From: an uncultured Sutterella sp.
GTDB taxonomy: Bacteria; Pseudomonadota; Gammaproteobacteria; Burkholderiales; Burkholderiaceae_F
Direction of reading: 5' to 3'
Assembly: GCA_900767875.1 (NCBI GenBank)
Contig: CAAGAT010000036.1
Span: 31,385 to 95,384, forward strand
DNA: 64,000 nt
The notes below the pieces were generated by a model. That model did no database searches and was not told where the DNA came from. It was given only the letters and a program-made list of their open reading frames with translations. Each line of letters opens with the position of its first letter. The stretch's first letter is position 1. Positions 1-10,376 of this stretch are shown here, piece after piece. The translations under genes and the position numbers were made by a program.

Positions 1-1
1 C

Positions 2-259
2 CAAGTGACGGTTCTGGTGAGTTTCCTGCCCGCCGTTCTTTTGTCGGGCTTTATCTTCGATCTGCGCTCGGCCCCGGCGTGGGCCGACGCGATGGCGCAT
101 CTGCTGCCGCCCGTTTATTACCTCGAGGTGCTCAAGGTGGGGTTCCTGACGGGCGGGATGACCGAGCTTGTGGTGCGCAATCTGTTGGTGCTGGCGCTCT
201 TTGCGCTGGTGGGCTTTGTTGCCGCGTTGCGGCTGTGTCAAAAGAGGCTGCGAAAATGA
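2..259 (+). CDS. ABC-2 type exporter permease, C-terminal fragment (YbhS-like)
   Basis: The window opens inside this gene, so only about 85 C-terminal residues are visible and its true start lies upstream. What remains is strongly hydrophobic, with two membrane segments and the LLSGFIF and PVYYLEVLK motifs typical of the last part of ABC-2 membrane proteins. Its stop overlaps the ATG of a second permease by 4 bases (ATGA), so the two are translationally coupled and probably form a heterodimeric exporter channel. In E. coli the paired permeases YbhS and YbhR sit in one operon with the TetR-type regulator CecR. The same regulator type follows here, which supports a YbhFSR-type drug or cation exporter. 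The substrate is not known from sequence. Confidence 0.8.
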   Translation, partial: QVTVLVSFLPAVLLSGFIFDLRSAPAWADAMAHLLPPVYYLEVLKVGFLTGGMTELVVRNLLVLALFALVGFVAALRLCQKRLRK

Positions 260-1374
260 GCCGGGCTGTTTTGCTTTGGGCGCAGCGCCTGATGCGTTTT
301 CGCGCGCTGCTGCGAAAGGAATTGCTTACGACCCTCAAGGATCGTACGAGCCGCATGATTTTGGTCGGGCCCCTGATCCTGTACGTGATTTTGTTTGGGT
401 ACGTGGCAAGCTTCAATCTGGACTACGCCCCGTATGCGCTCCTGGATATGAGCCGCACGGCCGAAAGCGCGCATTTGGTGCGGGCCGTGGATCAAAGCGC
501 CGTCTTTGACCGGGTGATGACGCTCGAAAACACCGCGCAGATTGCCGAAGCGATTGACTTGGGTCGGGCCATGGTGGTGCTGGCCATCGGCCAAGACTAC
601 GCCGAGCGCCTGGCCGCCGGCCAAAGCGCGCCGGTGCAGGTGATCATCGACGGGCGCAATTCGACGACAGCGCAATTGGCGGCCGGCTATTTGTCGCTCA
701 TTGCCGCCAATACGGCCAATACGGCGGGGGGCGCGGGAGCTTTTGAGAGCATCCGGTATCTCTATAACCCCAACAACCTCACGCAGTGGTTCATCATGCC
801 CGCGCTCATCGTGATGCTCTCGATGCTGCAGATCATGGTGCTCTCGGCCCTGTCGGTGGCGCGCGAGCGCGAGATGGGCACGTTCGAGCAGCTGCTCGTG
901 ACGCCCTTTACGACCGGGGAGCTCTTGGCCTCCAAGGCGCTCATCCCGATTGCGATCGGAATCTTTCAGGGCACGCTCATTTTCCTCATCGCCCTCTTCT
1001 GGTTTGAGGTGCCGCTGCGCGGCAGCGTGATCAAGATCTACGCCGTGCTCTTTGTCTTCGTGCTTTCGGTCGTCGGGATGGGATTGTCGATTTCGGCCTA
1101 CAGCAAGACGATGCAGCAGGGGCTGCTGATCGCCTTCGTGAACCTCGTGCCGATGGTGCTTTTGTCGGGCCTCTTTACCCCCGTGCAGAACATGCCCGAC
1201 TGGGTGCAGGCCATCACCTGGGCCGATCCGCTGCGCTTTGCCCTGGTGAGCGTGCGGCGCATCTATCTGGCCGACGCCTCCTGGGCGCACCTTTTCGTGA
1301 CCATGATTCCGACCGCGTTGGCGGCGGCGGTGACGCTGCCGCTCGCGTACCACTACTTCAAGAAACGCTTATGA
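256..1374 (+). CDS. ABC-2 type exporter permease (YbhR-like)
   Basis: A 372-residue permease of the ABC-2 family. It has an N-terminal membrane anchor, a large periplasmic domain (roughly residues 45-175), then about five membrane helices. The motif EREMGTFEQLLVTP (near residue 215) is the family's cytoplasmic coupling region, and the last helices carry the LLSGLFTP motif. The ATG at 256 overlaps the stop of the preceding permease and is preferred over an upstream in-frame start, which would run through the neighbour. Its own stop overlaps the downstream TetR gene (ATGA at 1371). Three genes are therefore coupled: permease, permease, regulator. The ATPase and membrane-fusion partner expected of a YbhGFSR system would lie upstream of the window. 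Confidence 0.88.
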   Translation: MSRAVLLWAQRLMRFRALLRKELLTTLKDRTSRMILVGPLILYVILFGYVASFNLDYAPYALLDMSRTAESAHLVRAVDQSAVFDRVMTLENTAQIAEAIDLGRAMVVLAIGQDYAERLAAGQSAPVQVIIDGRNSTTAQLAAGYLSLIAANTANTAGGAGAFESIRYLYNPNNLTQWFIMPALIVMLSMLQIMVLSALSVAREREMGTFEQLLVTPFTTGELLASKALIPIAIGIFQGTLIFLIALFWFEVPLRGSVIKIYAVLFVFVLSVVGMGLSISAYSKTMQQGLLIAFVNLVPMVLLSGLFTPVQNMPDWVQAITWADPLRFALVSVRRIYLADASWAHLFVTMIPTALAAAVTLPLAYHYFKKRL

Positions 1375-2009
1375 GAAAAGACAGCGCAAAGGCCCGCACG
1401 GACGGGCAGGCGACGCGTCAGGCGCTCATCGACGCCGCGGGCATTCTGGCCGCCCGTCACGGCTGGGCCTCGGTCAACGCCAAGGACGTGTGCAAACTCG
1501 CCGGCGTGAGCGCCGCCAGCGTCAACTACTGGTTCGGAGGCCGCGACGAGCTCTATCGGGAGGTGATCCGGCAGATTCCCGCCGGCCTGATCGACCCCAA
1601 GCTTGAGGCCTTCCTGCAAAGCGAGGCCGAGCCCCTTGAGAAAGTGCGGCGGATTTTGGAGAGTTTTTTCCTGGCTTCGCGCGGGCGCAGCCATTGGCAT
1701 CTGGCGCTGTGGGCGCGGGAGGTCTTTACGGGCCCTTCGGACGAATTCATCCGCACGGCCCGGGTGCAGGGCACCAAACGCGTGATGCTCTTTCGGCGGG
1801 TGATCGCCTCCTATCTGGGCGTGCCCGACGAGGGGCCGGAAATCGAGGCGGTGGTGATGACGGTGCTCTCGCCGTGCCTGTTGATCGCCGCTTCCTCGCC
1901 CGAGGTGCTCGGCGAGGTTTATCCGCATCTGACCGAGCAGGCCGGGCGCCGCTCGGCCGTCGAGCAGATTCTGACGATGCTTCGCATGCTCAAGCGCGGC
2001 TATCCGTAG
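1371..2009 (+). CDS. TetR/AcrR family regulator, CecR-like
   Basis: A 212-residue regulator. Residues 14-60 form a TetR helix-turn-helix: the recognition segment VCKLAGVSAASVNYWFGG is followed by the RDELYREV stretch common in the CecR (YbiH) group with a DUF1956-type ligand domain. It is the last gene of the exporter operon and overlaps the permease by 4 bases. In E. coli CecR represses ybhGFSR and affects drug sensitivity, so local autorepression of this exporter is the likely role. Its operator would lie upstream of the operon, outside the window. It converges with the MFS gene, with only 4 bases between the stops. Confidence 0.85.
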   Translation: MRKDSAKARTDGQATRQALIDAAGILAARHGWASVNAKDVCKLAGVSAASVNYWFGGRDELYREVIRQIPAGLIDPKLEAFLQSEAEPLEKVRRILESFFLASRGRSHWHLALWAREVFTGPSDEFIRTARVQGTKRVMLFRRVIASYLGVPDEGPEIEAVVMTVLSPCLLIAASSPEVLGEVYPHLTEQAGRRSAVEQILTMLRMLKRGYP

Positions 2010-2013
2010 GCGG

Positions 2014-3252
2014 TCAGTCTTCGATGATGCTCTCGTTTTCGCGGCGCTCTTCGGAGAGCAGACGGCGCGCGACGAGGGCAAAGACGACGAGGGCGCAGCC
2101 GCACGAGAAGGCGGCGCCGAAAAAGGGCAGGCCCGCCAGCACGTCGTCGGCGTGGCGCCCCGCGCTCATCAGCAAGGGCGTGGTCATCGCCGGAGCAATG
2201 GCGCCCATGAGCGAGTGCACCGAGCCCACCGTGCCCATGGCCGCTCCCTGCACGCTCATGGGCATGCGACGGCTCACGGCGCCCGACAGAAGCGGCGAGA
2301 CCGCGGCCGAGAGGGCATACAGGCAAAAGAGCGCGGCCGACACTAGGCCCGAGGGACTCAAGGCAATGGCGGCGAGCACCGCCGTGCCGAACGAAAGGCT
2401 CACCAGGGTGAGCGTCACGGGCGAAATCTTCACGAGAAGCCGCGGCAGGCAGTAGCCCTGCACGAGCGCAATGCCGAGACTTAACCCAAAGATCGTCAGG
2501 CCAATCTCGCGCGGCGTAAAGCCGTAGCGAAATTCCCCATACAGGGCCCAGGAGTACTGCATCAGACTGTTGGCCAAGCTGAAGAAGGCCAGCGTGAGCA
2601 CAAAGACGCGCACGTTGGGCAGGCGCAGCAGGTTGGCCAGGCTCACGAAGGGGTTGTTTTTCTTCAGGCTCATCGGCTCGGCCGAGCGGTGCTTGTGCGA
2701 CTCGGGCAGCACAAAAAGGCCGTAGAGAAAGTTCACGAGGGTCACGACGCTCGCCACGACAAAGGGCAGCTGCGGATTTTCGGCCCCGAGCAGGCCGCCC
2801 AAGGCCGGCCCGATCAGAAAGCCCGCCCCGAAGACGGCGCCGATGCGCCCGAAGGCGGCGGCGCGCTCGTAGCCCGTGGTGATGTCGGCGATGTAGGCCT
2901 GCGCCACCGACATGTTGGCCGAGAGCATGCCGCCGAGGATGCGGCTGATCAGAAGGGCAATGAGCGAGTGGCTCACCGCGGGCACCACGAACATGATGCC
3001 CAGCCCAAAAATGCCGCTCAAGAGCACGGGACGGCGCCCGATGCGATCCGACAGGGCCCCGAGCATCGGGGCGGCCAGAAACTGCATGACGCCGTAGCTG
3101 AGCATGATGGCGCCGTACCAGGCCATCTGCAGCTCGCGGGTTTCCGTCAGAACCCCCACCAGACGCGGCAACACCGGGATGATGAGCCCGATGCCCAGGG
3201 CATCGAGAAAGATGCAGGCATAGATGAACCAAAGTTCCTTGGGCAGTTTCAT
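2014..3252 (-). CDS. MFS efflux transporter, TetA-like
   Basis: A 412-residue, 12-helix major facilitator protein of the drug:H+ antiporter (TetA) group. Motif A after helix 2 reads GALSDRIGRRPVLL, and motif C-like glycines occur in the fifth helix region (GAVFGAGFLIGPALGG), both diagnostic of drug exporters. The ATG at 3252 was chosen because translation then begins directly with the first helix (MKLPKELWFIYACIF). A longer in-frame start at 3408 adds 52 residues of charged, low-complexity sequence with no membrane character. It is divergent from the methyltransferase gene with a 208-bp shared upstream region. A real tetracycline-resistance role cannot be claimed from sequence; many chromosomal TetA-like proteins have unknown substrates. 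Confidence 0.85.
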   Translation of the reverse strand: MKLPKELWFIYACIFLDALGIGLIIPVLPRLVGVLTETRELQMAWYGAIMLSYGVMQFLAAPMLGALSDRIGRRPVLLSGIFGLGIMFVVPAVSHSLIALLISRILGGMLSANMSVAQAYIADITTGYERAAAFGRIGAVFGAGFLIGPALGGLLGAENPQLPFVVASVVTLVNFLYGLFVLPESHKHRSAEPMSLKKNNPFVSLANLLRLPNVRVFVLTLAFFSLANSLMQYSWALYGEFRYGFTPREIGLTIFGLSLGIALVQGYCLPRLLVKISPVTLTLVSLSFGTAVLAAIALSPSGLVSAALFCLYALSAAVSPLLSGAVSRRMPMSVQGAAMGTVGSVHSLMGAIAPAMTTPLLMSAGRHADDVLAGLPFFGAAFSCGCALVVFALVARRLLSEERRENESIIED

Positions 3253-3393
3253 GGGAGTTGCTCTTGGGGGCCCGTTTGCGGCGCGCGCGGCCGATGGAAA
3301 ACACGTTGATCTTAACGAAAAGCGCGGCGGCCGAGAAAGTTCGGGATCCTCATGCTCATCTTTTTGGGTTTTCATGTGCGGGGAAGTCTTTTT

Positions 3394-3408
3394 TTGCGTA
3401 CTATGCAA
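3394..3408. promoter_or_regulatory. Candidate operator palindrome in the MFS/methyltransferase divergent region
   Basis: An imperfect 15-bp dyad, TTGCGTA-C-TATGCAA, lies in the 208-bp region between the divergent MFS and methyltransferase genes, in an AT-richer stretch preceded by seven Ts. Six of seven base pairs match across the axis. The size and position suit a dimeric repressor site, but no regulator is encoded next to it, so this is a weak call. Confidence 0.3.
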
Positions 3409-3460
3409 TTTGGCTCGGGGATAGGCCCGGGCCTTTGCCGTGTGTGAAAGGAGTCTGAGC

Positions 3461-4204
3461 GTGACCGATCCGACCAGAGACGAGAATGAAAAGGCGCTTT
3501 TGGCGCAGATTGCCGGCTATTGGGACCGCCGGGCGCAGGGCTATGCGCTGCAGGTCGATGCCGAAAGCCGGGATAACCTTGAAGCGCTCTATCTGCCTTG
3601 GTTTAAGGACCTGGCCGCCGACGCGCGCGTGCTTGACGTGGGCTGCGGGCCGGGATTTTTCTCGGTCTTGCTCGCGCAGGCGGGCTTTGCCGTCACGGCG
3701 ATGGACGCGAGCCTTGGCATGCTCGAAAAGGCGCGTGAGCGGGCCCGCGCGCACGCGGCCCTGATCGAGACGGTGCTCGGCGACGCGCAGTCTCTGCCCT
3801 TTGCCGACGCCAGTTTTGACTGCGTGTGCTCGCGCAATCTCGTCTGGAACCTTTCCGAGCCCGAGACGGCCTACCGCGAGTGGCTGCGTGTGCTTAAGCC
3901 GGGCGGCACGCTGCTTATTTTCGACGGCAACCACTACCGATATCTTTTCGACGAGCGCTATGCCCGAGTGCACCGCGCCTGGGAAGAGACGAGCAACCAT
4001 CAGATGCTCGGCGTCGACTCCACGCCGATCGACACGATCGCGCAGACGTTGCCCTTGGGCAAAGTGATGCGCCCGGCCTGGGACGAGCAAACGCTGCGGG
4101 CGATGGGCGCCGCGGTGAGCGGCACCGTGTTGAAAACCACCACCGACCCGGCCACGGGCGAGACGCTTGTGACCGACTTTGTGGTTGTTGCCCGAAAACA
4201 CTAA
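3461..4204 (+). CDS. Class I SAM-dependent methyltransferase
   Basis: A 247-residue methyltransferase of the Methyltransf_11 type. Motif I VLDVGCGPG (residues 57-65) binds S-adenosylmethionine. The acidic end of the second strand (MDASLGML) and the LKPGGTLLIFDG motif complete the Rossmann fold. The GTG at 3461 is chosen because AAAGGAG lies 7 bases upstream; an in-frame GTG at 3440 has no ribosome binding site. The substrate is unknown. The gene stands alone, divergent from the TetA-like pump, with sstT following after 123 bp. Confidence 0.82.
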   Translation: MTDPTRDENEKALLAQIAGYWDRRAQGYALQVDAESRDNLEALYLPWFKDLAADARVLDVGCGPGFFSVLLAQAGFAVTAMDASLGMLEKARERARAHAALIETVLGDAQSLPFADASFDCVCSRNLVWNLSEPETAYREWLRVLKPGGTLLIFDGNHYRYLFDERYARVHRAWEETSNHQMLGVDSTPIDTIAQTLPLGKVMRPAWDEQTLRAMGAAVSGTVLKTTTDPATGETLVTDFVVVARKH

Positions 4205-4327
4205 AAATCAACGAATAAACCCTAGGTTTTGAGCAAAAAACGCGCATATTAGACGTATTGCTTAGAGCCTTTTGGAAGGAATCCCGTCACAATGAGAGAA
4301 CATCGATTTTTCCACAGGGAGTTTTTT

Positions 4328-5602
4328 ATGACGCAGAAACCTCGACGCCTGATGCACCGAGCCATGCCCTTTGTCCTCGGGGGTAGTCTCGTCAAGCAAA
4401 TCGTCGTCGCACTCGTTCTGGGCATCATCTTTGCTCTGGTCGCACCGGGCGCCGCACAGTCGGTGAGCCTGTTGGGCGGCCTGTTCGTGTCGGCCTTGAA
4501 GGCCGTGGCCCCCATCCTCGTGTTTGTGCTCGTGGCGGCGGCCATCGCCAACCATCAGTCGGGCACGGCCGCGCACATGCGCCCGATTCTGATCCTGTAC
4601 CTGGTGGGCACCTTTGCGGCGGCCACCACGGCCGTGATCGCCTTCTTCGCGTTCCCGGTGACAGTGAGCCTCATCACGGACGCCAAGGAAGTGGCCGCTC
4701 CGGGCGGCATTGCCGAAGTGCTCAAGAACCTGTTGCTCAGCGTCGTCGACAACCCCGTCAAGGCGCTCATGCAGGGCAACTACATCTGCATCCTCTTCTG
4801 GGCCGTGGGTATCGGCGTGGCCATCCGCAAGGCCAGCGACACGACCCGTCAGGTGATGAATGACCTGGCCGACGGCGTCGAATTCATCGTGCGCATCGTC
4901 ATTCGCTGCGCGCCCATCGGCATCTTCGGTCTGGTGGCGAGCACCTTTGCCACCGAAGGCCTCGATCTGCTCCTCAACTACGCGCAGCTGCTGATTCTTC
5001 TCGTGGGCAGCATGCTCTTTGTGGCCCTGGTGCTCAACCCGCTCATCGTCTGGGTCTGCACCCGCGAAAATCCCTATCCGCTCACGCTGCAGACGCTGCG
5101 CGAATCGGGAATCACCGCGTTCTTTACCCGTTCGTCGGCGGCCAACATTCCCGTCAACATCGACCTGTGCAAGCGTCTGGGCCTGGATGAAAGCGTGTAC
5201 CTGCTCTCCATTCCCCTCGGTGCCACGATCAACATGGCCGGCGCCGCGATCACCATCACGACGTTGAGCCTGGCCGCCGCCCACACGATGGGCGTTGTGG
5301 TCGACATCCCGACGGCCATTTTGCTCTGTGTGGTCGCGAGCCTTTGCGCCTGCGGCGCCGCGGGCGTGCCCGGCGGCTCGCTCATGCTCATCCCGCTGGC
5401 CTGCTCGCTCTTTGGTCTGGACTCGACCACCGCCATGCAGGTGGTGGCCGTGGGCTTTGTGATCGGCGTGGTGCAGGACTCCTGCGAAACCGCTCTGAAT
5501 TCGTCCTCCGACGCCCTCTTTACGGCGGCGGCCTGCAAGCGCATCGAGCGCCTCAAGCAGGAGAATGCGGCCGAAGTGCGGCAGGAACTCAAAAACGTCT
5601 GA
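4328..5602 (+). CDS. sstT: Sodium:serine/threonine symporter SstT
   Basis: A 424-residue inner-membrane protein of the dicarboxylate/amino acid:cation symporter family, close in length to E. coli SstT (414). Supporting motifs are the SVVDNPVKAL segment, the serine-rich reentrant loop TRSSAANIPVN and the NMAGAAITI segment in the substrate-binding half, all typical of SstT. It imports serine and threonine with Na+. The ATG at 4328 follows a CAGGGAG ribosome binding site. Translation then begins with a short positively charged tail before the first helix. An upstream in-frame ATG at 4292 lacks such a site. A strong terminator follows 44 bp after the stop, so it appears to be monocistronic. Confidence 0.92.
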   Translation: MTQKPRRLMHRAMPFVLGGSLVKQIVVALVLGIIFALVAPGAAQSVSLLGGLFVSALKAVAPILVFVLVAAAIANHQSGTAAHMRPILILYLVGTFAAATTAVIAFFAFPVTVSLITDAKEVAAPGGIAEVLKNLLLSVVDNPVKALMQGNYICILFWAVGIGVAIRKASDTTRQVMNDLADGVEFIVRIVIRCAPIGIFGLVASTFATEGLDLLLNYAQLLILLVGSMLFVALVLNPLIVWVCTRENPYPLTLQTLRESGITAFFTRSSAANIPVNIDLCKRLGLDESVYLLSIPLGATINMAGAAITITTLSLAAAHTMGVVVDIPTAILLCVVASLCACGAAGVPGGSLMLIPLACSLFGLDSTTAMQVVAVGFVIGVVQDSCETALNSSSDALFTAAACKRIERLKQENAAEVRQELKNV

Positions 5603-5645
5603 TTGAAGCCCTCTGCGGCTAAAATCCACCTCATTTGAGGTGTGT

Positions 5646-5682
5646 GCGGCACGACTCAGAAATGGGACGTGCCGCCTTTTTT
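5646..5682 (+). terminator. Rho-independent terminator after sstT
   Basis: Perfect 8-bp inverted repeat GCGGCACG / CGTGCCGC with a 14-nt loop, followed by C and six Ts. It lies 44 bp after the sstT stop and before recQ. A smaller CACCTCA/TGAGGTG hairpin precedes it. Confidence 0.85.
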
Positions 5683-5696
5683 GAAGCGAACGCATT

Positions 5697-7544
<1,848 letters not shown>

Positions 7545-7586
7545 ATACAACCCGCCGGAGAACGAGAAGAATAGGGAAAAGCACAC

Positions 7587-8777
7587 ATGAGCGATACGCT
7601 TGATTACGCCAAGATGGGGGAGGCGACGGTTCTCGTGCATGCGGGGCGTCACCGCAACAAGGAGCACCGCTACGTCAACCCGCCCATCGTCAAGGGTTCG
7701 ACCGTGCTGCACGAGTCCGTGCACGACATGATCGTGCGCGAAGAGCACCGTGACCGGCTCATCGAAGACGTGCCCACCTACGGCATCTGGGGCACGGAAA
7801 CGCATCAGGCCTTTTACGAGGCGATGAAAAAGCTCGAGGGCGCCGCGGGCGTCTGGGCCTTCTCCTCGGGTCTGGCCTCGACCACTACGCCGCTTTTTTC
7901 CTTTGTGCACGCGGGCTGCCACGCCCTTTTCATGGACACGATCTACGGGCCCACGCGTGACTTTGCCGAAAAGATCCTCACGCGCATGGGCGTGCAAGTG
8001 CAGTTTTTCGACCCCTATGTGGGCGCGGACATCGAAAAGCTCTTTAAGCCCAACACGACCCTCGTGGTGATGGAAACGCCGGGCTCGCACAGCTTTGAGC
8101 TGCCCGACGTGCCCGCCATCGCCGCTCAGTGCCGTGCGCACGGCGTCTGGAGCGTGATCGACAACACGTGGGCCACGCCGCTTTACTTCAAGCCCCTGTC
8201 GGTGGGGGTGGATGTGGTCGTGCACGCCGCCACCAAATACATCGCGGGACACTCGGACATCCTCATGGGGGTGGTGTGCTGCAACGAAAGAGCCTGGCCC
8301 AAGGTCTTTCACGCCGTCGCGGCCATGGGCCAGACGGCCACGCCCGACGATGTGTACGTGGCCTTGCGCGGCCTACACACGTTGAAGGCGCGCATTGAGG
8401 CGGCCGTGGCGGGAGCCCGCCGCGTGATCGATTGGCTCCAAAAGCGGCCCGAAGTCGAGCGCGTGCTCTGGCCGTCGCTGGAAAGCCATCCCGATCACGC
8501 CATCTTTAAGCGCGACTTTACGGGCGCCACCTCGCTTTTTGCCGTGGTGTTCAAGAGCGAGTACGACGGCAAGCTCTCGCCGATGATCGATGCGCTCAAG
8601 CTCTTCGGGCGCGGCTACTCCTGGGGCGGCTTTGAAAGTTTGCTTATCCCGGGCTACGGCAAGCGCACCGAGCGCAACTCTCCCTTTAACCGGATGGTGC
8701 GCGTGGCGGTGGGCCTGGAAGATCCCGACGATCTTATTGCCGACCTCGAACAGGCCTTTGCGGCGCTGCATGCCTGA
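7587..8777 (+). CDS. metC: Cystathionine beta-lyase
   Basis: A 396-residue PLP enzyme of the Cys/Met metabolism family that splits cystathionine to homocysteine, pyruvate and ammonia in methionine synthesis. The PLP-binding lysine is K217 in the motif HAATKYIAGHSD. Residues TYGIWGT (64-70) and SGLAST (94-99) form the cofactor phosphate pocket, and IDNTWATP carries the aspartate that contacts the pyridine nitrogen. The GYSWGGFESL segment near residue 350 is characteristic of MetC rather than MetB. It starts 42 bp after recQ with no terminator between, so read-through from recQ is possible. Confidence 0.9.
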   Translation: MSDTLDYAKMGEATVLVHAGRHRNKEHRYVNPPIVKGSTVLHESVHDMIVREEHRDRLIEDVPTYGIWGTETHQAFYEAMKKLEGAAGVWAFSSGLASTTTPLFSFVHAGCHALFMDTIYGPTRDFAEKILTRMGVQVQFFDPYVGADIEKLFKPNTTLVVMETPGSHSFELPDVPAIAAQCRAHGVWSVIDNTWATPLYFKPLSVGVDVVVHAATKYIAGHSDILMGVVCCNERAWPKVFHAVAAMGQTATPDDVYVALRGLHTLKARIEAAVAGARRVIDWLQKRPEVERVLWPSLESHPDHAIFKRDFTGATSLFAVVFKSEYDGKLSPMIDALKLFGRGYSWGGFESLLIPGYGKRTERNSPFNRMVRVAVGLEDPDDLIADLEQAFAALHA

Positions 8778-9000
8778 GAGAGTGTCGTCAAAAAGACTCA
8801 CCTCACTGATTTGTTAGGGATTTTTGCCGCACTGCGTTGGACTGCCGCCGAATGCGGCGCAGGCGTGGTGTAGACTCGGGACAAGAGGCCTTACATCAGG
8901 CCGGGGCGTGGTGTGCCCTGCGCGCGGGCAACGCGCGCGGCGCCCTTTGCCCTTGACGACGGCCCGGAGCCGATCCTGCAAACCAAGGGAGTGCGAACAA

Positions 9001-9819
9001 ATGTTTTTGCAGAAGGTCAGAGCGTTTTTTGAGTGGCTCGGTAAGAGAAGCGCGGCCAAGAGCCAGAAGGCGCTCGATTACGAGTGGACGACGATGAGCT
9101 CACCGGGCGACGTGCCCGTCAAGACCGTCGATCTCGGGGACGAAGAGGCGCCGCAGCGCCCCGCGCCCGTCAAGACGGTCGAAATTCCCGAGCAAAAGCC
9201 CGCCCAAGCTCCCGCGGCCGCCCCCGCCGCGGCCGCCGAGCCATCTCCCGCACCCGTCAAGCCCGCCGCCGATCCCGAAAAGAAGATGACGGCCATTCTC
9301 AAGATGCTGACGATCCGCGACGCGGTCGCCGCCCTGCAGGAAGAATTCAAGGAAGCCGCCGACGTGCGCCGCAGCCGCGTGGGACTGCTCGCGTTCCTGC
9401 GCGACAATCCGCAGACCGTTACGTTCCTCGAAGGCAAGGTCAAGGCGGCCAAGGCCGCTAAAGCCAAAGCCAAGGCCAAGCCCGCGGTGAAGAGCGCGGC
9501 CAAGCCTGTCGCCAAGAAGCCTGCCGCCAAAAAGCCCGCGGTGAAGGCGCAAGCCAAGCCCGAAGTCAAGGCGGAACCCGCCGCCGCTGCTGCGCCGGCC
9601 TCCGAGGCCGCCAGCGCTCCGGCTGCCGCTCCCAAGAAGGCCCCGGCCAAAAAGCCGGCCGCCAAAAAGACCGCGGCCAAGCCTGCGGCCGCCAAAGGCG
9701 TGAAGCCGGCCGCCAAGCCTGCGGCCAAACGTCCGGCCAAGAAGGCGGCTCCCGCCGCCAAGGCCGAACCGGCTGCGGCTCCGGCGCCTGAAGCGCCGGC
9801 TCAAGAGCCCAAGGCCTGA
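9001..9819 (+). CDS. Ala/Lys/Pro-rich protein with histone H1-like tail
   Basis: A 272-residue protein not assignable to a named gene. Residues 1-30 form a short amphipathic start with a conserved-looking EWLGKRS segment. Residues 38-80 are acidic and Pro/Ala-rich and contain a repeated PVKTV motif. Residues 92-148 look like a small folded helical domain. Residues 149-255 are almost entirely A, K and P in repeats such as AKKPA, AKPAA and AKKTA, as in bacterial histone H1-like proteins (BpH1 of Bordetella, AlgP of Pseudomonas). The tail suggests nucleic-acid binding, so a nucleoid protein is the best guess. The ATG at 9001 follows AAGGGAG, and a longer in-frame start at 8824 lacks support. A bidirectional terminator follows. 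Confidence 0.75.
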   Translation: MFLQKVRAFFEWLGKRSAAKSQKALDYEWTTMSSPGDVPVKTVDLGDEEAPQRPAPVKTVEIPEQKPAQAPAAAPAAAAEPSPAPVKPAADPEKKMTAILKMLTIRDAVAALQEEFKEAADVRRSRVGLLAFLRDNPQTVTFLEGKVKAAKAAKAKAKAKPAVKSAAKPVAKKPAAKKPAVKAQAKPEVKAEPAAAAAPASEAASAPAAAPKKAPAKKPAAKKTAAKPAAAKGVKPAAKPAAKRPAKKAAPAAKAEPAAAPAPEAPAQEPKA

Positions 9820-9876
9820 TCGCTCGGGCGCGGCGCCGGAATCGTTGCAGGCGCCTGATGCCGCAGAGGCGACAAA

Positions 9877-9916
9877 AAAACGGGACGTTTGTTTAGTCGA
9901 CGCAGCGTCCCGTTTT
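9877..9916. terminator. Bidirectional rho-independent terminator
   Basis: Perfect 11-bp inverted repeat AAAACGGGACG / CGTCCCGTTTT with an 18-nt loop. The T-run serves the plus-strand gene ending at 9819 and the A-run serves the minus-strand gene ending at 9936. Confidence 0.88.
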
Positions 9917-9935
9917 GCTTTTGCGGGCGGGCGTT

Positions 9936-10364
9936 TTAGTGATGCACGCTCATGCCCAGCGCTTTGAGCGAGGTGCCCACTTCCATGGAAAAGTACGCCG
10001 TCGACACGACGATCAGAGCCACGGAGCCAAAGAGCAGCACGTGTTTGAGCGAGTCCAGATCCAGATGGAAGATGGCCTCGATCGTGCACGTCAGAACGAG
10101 CAGGCCCGAGCAGGCCGCCGAGAGCACCACAAAGAGAATGGCTTTGCGCAGCAGTTCGGCGCGGTGAAAGATCAGGTCGATGGCTTCGGCTAGACGCGGA
10201 TCGGTGCCGCCCGACATTTCATCGGCGTGCAGCAGCTGACGCACGCGCTCGGTGGTGTGCGCATAACGCGCCGACATCGTCAAAAGCAACAGGCCCACGC
10301 CCGAAATGAGCGTAATGGGCGTGAGGGCCGAGCCCAGAATCTGCGCAAAATTGAAGTGATCCAT
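9936..10364 (-). CDS. DUF2721 family membrane protein (copy 1)
   Basis: A 142-residue membrane protein with three predicted helices (about residues 10-30, 72-98 and 108-128). Motifs SALTPITLISGVGLLLL, MSARYAH and HRAELLRKAILFVVLSAA match the DUF2721 family, whose function is not established. It lies 12 bp downstream of a paralogue with the same motifs in the same order, so the pair is a tandem duplication in one transcript. The arginine-rich loop between helices 1 and 2 is the conserved part; the C-terminus is shorter than in the paralogue. Confidence 0.82.
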   Translation of the reverse strand: MDHFNFAQILGSALTPITLISGVGLLLLTMSARYAHTTERVRQLLHADEMSGGTDPRLAEAIDLIFHRAELLRKAILFVVLSAACSGLLVLTCTIEAIFHLDLDSLKHVLLFGSVALIVVSTAYFSMEVGTSLKALGMSVHH

Positions 10365-10376
10365 GACTGAACTCCT

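Noticed and set aside
238..1353. A 371-codon minus-strand frame opposite the ABC-2 permease
   Set aside because: The plus-strand permease has clear motifs and coupled starts; the minus frame gives a His/Arg-rich product typical of shadow frames.
8778..9000. Gene or RNA in the gap before the histone-like gene
   Set aside because: The in-frame extension from 8824 has no ribosome binding site and an Arg/Cys-rich, non-conserved look; no RNA fold was recognised.
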